Part shown: one piece after another, positions 62,984 to 64,000 of the stretch | How positions within the stretch are numbered: position 1 is the first letter of the stretch | Layout of the letters: each line of letters opens with the position of its first letter | DNA from: Flagellimonas yonaguniensis | GTDB lineage: Bacteria > Bacteroidota > Bacteroidia > Flavobacteriales > Flavobacteriaceae | Direction of reading: 5' to 3' | DNA: 64,000 nt | NCBI RefSeq assembly: GCF_029193885.1 | Contig: NZ_JARFVB010000010.1 | Coordinates: 62,001-126,000, forward strand | Program-made: the position numbers and the translations under genes | The notes under the pieces: model-generated | What the model saw: only the letters and a program-made list of their open reading frames with translations | Database searches by the model: none | Told to the model about the DNA's origin: nothing

Positions 62984-63763
62984 TTAATTTTCCGCTAATT
63001 CCTCATCTATCAAATTAATGGTTCTGTTTGTAATAGTTTCAAGACTAAACTTTACCCAAATCTCATCGCTGTACTGGTTTTGATAAACCCTATATAGATC
63101 TAGATAGGTTTCACTATCTTTAACCAAAGTTGCAATTTCATCATCGGATAACATAAAATCTGGGTGTAAGGGAATTGTCGGATGAATCTTTAACTGCTCA
63201 GGAAGTTCAAATACCAAACCTAATTTGGCCCAAAGCTTGTCAAATTTATTATCAATATCATTGGTGTACAATTGACTCCCTTGATCTCGGATTAAATTTC
63301 TGGATTCTATATTATCCTTTAAAATGGAGAGGTGTTGTTTGAGCGTGTCACTCAACATGACAAATTTCCCTGATGAGATGGCTTCTTCCTGAACAGAAGT
63401 TAGAATGCCCAATTCTCCATAGTACTGCATTTCCTTTAAATACAGCTTTAGGCTATCCATGGGAATATGTAGGGGTCCAGTGGAGAACTGAAGCACTTTG
63501 TTCAAAATTGCATTGCTGTTATGCAAACCGAGGATGTGATGCTCCATTCTCAATTTATTTTCCATCAGTTCTGCTCTGATGTTGAGCATCAATTTTTTCT
63601 TACTGGTTTCTTCCTTTCGGTGTTCGTTCCAATTATTGATTTGAAGTGCAAGAAGAATACCTATGACCACCAAAATGATTTCACCCAATGCATACAACAG
63701 GTATTTGGTAAAGCGGTTTTCTTGAAGTAGTTTTTGGCGTAATCTTCTAAAGAGTTTAGTCAT
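62984..63763 (-). CDS. DUF6090 family membrane protein
   Basis: A 259-residue protein with the family hallmark near the N-terminus: RFTKYLLYALGEIILVVIGILLALQINNWNE, a single membrane helix followed by a helical cytoplasmic domain. Members often occur in tandem in Flavobacteriaceae; function unknown. A related partial gene lies directly upstream, nine bases away. Confidence 0.92.
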   Translation of the reverse strand: MTKLFRRLRQKLLQENRFTKYLLYALGEIILVVIGILLALQINNWNEHRKEETSKKKLMLNIRAELMENKLRMEHHILGLHNSNAILNKVLQFSTGPLHIPMDSLKLYLKEMQYYGELGILTSVQEEAISSGKFVMLSDTLKQHLSILKDNIESRNLIRDQGSQLYTNDIDNKFDKLWAKLGLVFELPEQLKIHPTIPLHPDFMLSDDEIATLVKDSETYLDLYRVYQNQYSDEIWVKFSLETITNRTINLIDEELAEN

Positions 63764-63771
63764 GAATGAGT

Positions 63772-64000
63772 TTATTTGGTTGAGATAACTGACGGGTAAG
63801 CTTTTTCGATATGCGTTATTAGGTTTTTTGTTAATTCAATATTACGCTCTAAAGCGAAAATGTATGAAGTGTAAGATGCAAACAAATCGGCATATAGATT
63901 TTCAAATGCCATAGATTTAATAATGGGGCCAACATCAACAATACTATCATTTTTGGTGATTTTTTCAGGGTAAATCTCATGCATCAAATTTTTTAAACTC
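63772..64000 (-). CDS. Partial DUF6090-like protein, truncated by the window edge
   Basis: Only the C-terminal about 76 residues are in the window; the reading frame stays open to base 64000, so the start lies outside. The visible part (IIKSMAFENLYADLFASYTSYIFALERNIELTKNLITHIEKAYP) has the helical C-terminal pattern of DUF6090 proteins and the next gene is a DUF6090 protein, so it is probably a tandem paralogue. An internal ATG at 63984 is not the start. Confidence 0.7.
   Translation of the reverse strand, partial: SLKNLMHEIYPEKITKNDSIVDVGPIIKSMAFENLYADLFASYTSYIFALERNIELTKNLITHIEKAYPSVISTK

Overview
The window looks like chromosomal DNA from a marine-type member of the Flavobacteriaceae (Bacteroidota), probably near Muricauda/Allomuricauda. 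This is inferred from four things: moderately AT-rich DNA, many signal-peptide proteins and lipoproteins of Bacteroidota type, -7 promoter boxes of the TAnnTTTG type without clear Shine-Dalgarno sites, and family content (SusC-like plug domain, DUF6090, fused E1 dehydrogenase, M1 peptidases). No rRNA, tRNA, CRISPR array, integrase or transposase gene was found.

Layout. 1-4171 (minus strand) is a polymorphic-toxin locus: a secreted FN3-type protein with a nuclease-like C-terminus, its coupled immunity gene, an AT-rich second immunity candidate, and between them a REP-like inverted pair with the tail of a decayed immunity gene. 4172-4374 holds no gene that I can see. 4375-23030 is mostly housekeeping and envelope: RecG, an M1 aminopeptidase coupled to a patatin, a membrane-anchored glutamate-synthase-like enzyme, a decayed M20 amidohydrolase, a DsrE protein, a UvrD-type helicase, two paralogous lipoproteins, a YciO-type protein, OmpA, a glycosyltransferase, a solitary HsdR-N protein, HolA and DoxX. 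23130-32115 (minus) holds a fused 2-oxoacid dehydrogenase E1, a catalytically dead M1-like protein fused to a barrel, a LOG protein and UvrA.

32295-35890 is a DNA-repair-like module: the TIGR03915/TIGR03916 pair, divergent from a LexA-like S24 repressor, with four copies of a 13-bp palindrome in the shared promoter region. 35895-52267 continues with SMP-30, ATP-grasp, gamma-glutamyltransferase, AcpH, GlmM, an LpxL-like acyltransferase divergent from a rhomboid protease over an 18-bp palindromic double promoter, a TlpA-like lipoprotein, a large FAD/Fe-S oxidoreductase, an LpxH-like phosphoesterase, chorismate synthase and a dicarboxylate/cation symporter.

52267-64000 is more accessory: a MuiA/DUF4139 protein carrying an inserted TonB plug, a repeat-rich stretch (54826-57805), an AT-rich pair of a caspase-like protease and a DUF2971 protein (a candidate defence module), a structured leader RNA (60471-60646) that looks like a riboswitch controlling a 91-aa protein, an LRR lipoprotein, a beta-lactamase-like lipoprotein, and two DUF6090-type membrane proteins, the last running off the window edge.

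The four observations most worth pursuing are the leader RNA at 60471-60646, the four-operator S24/radical-SAM repair module, the caspase/DUF2971 pair, and the toxin/immunity locus with its immunity-gene remnant.
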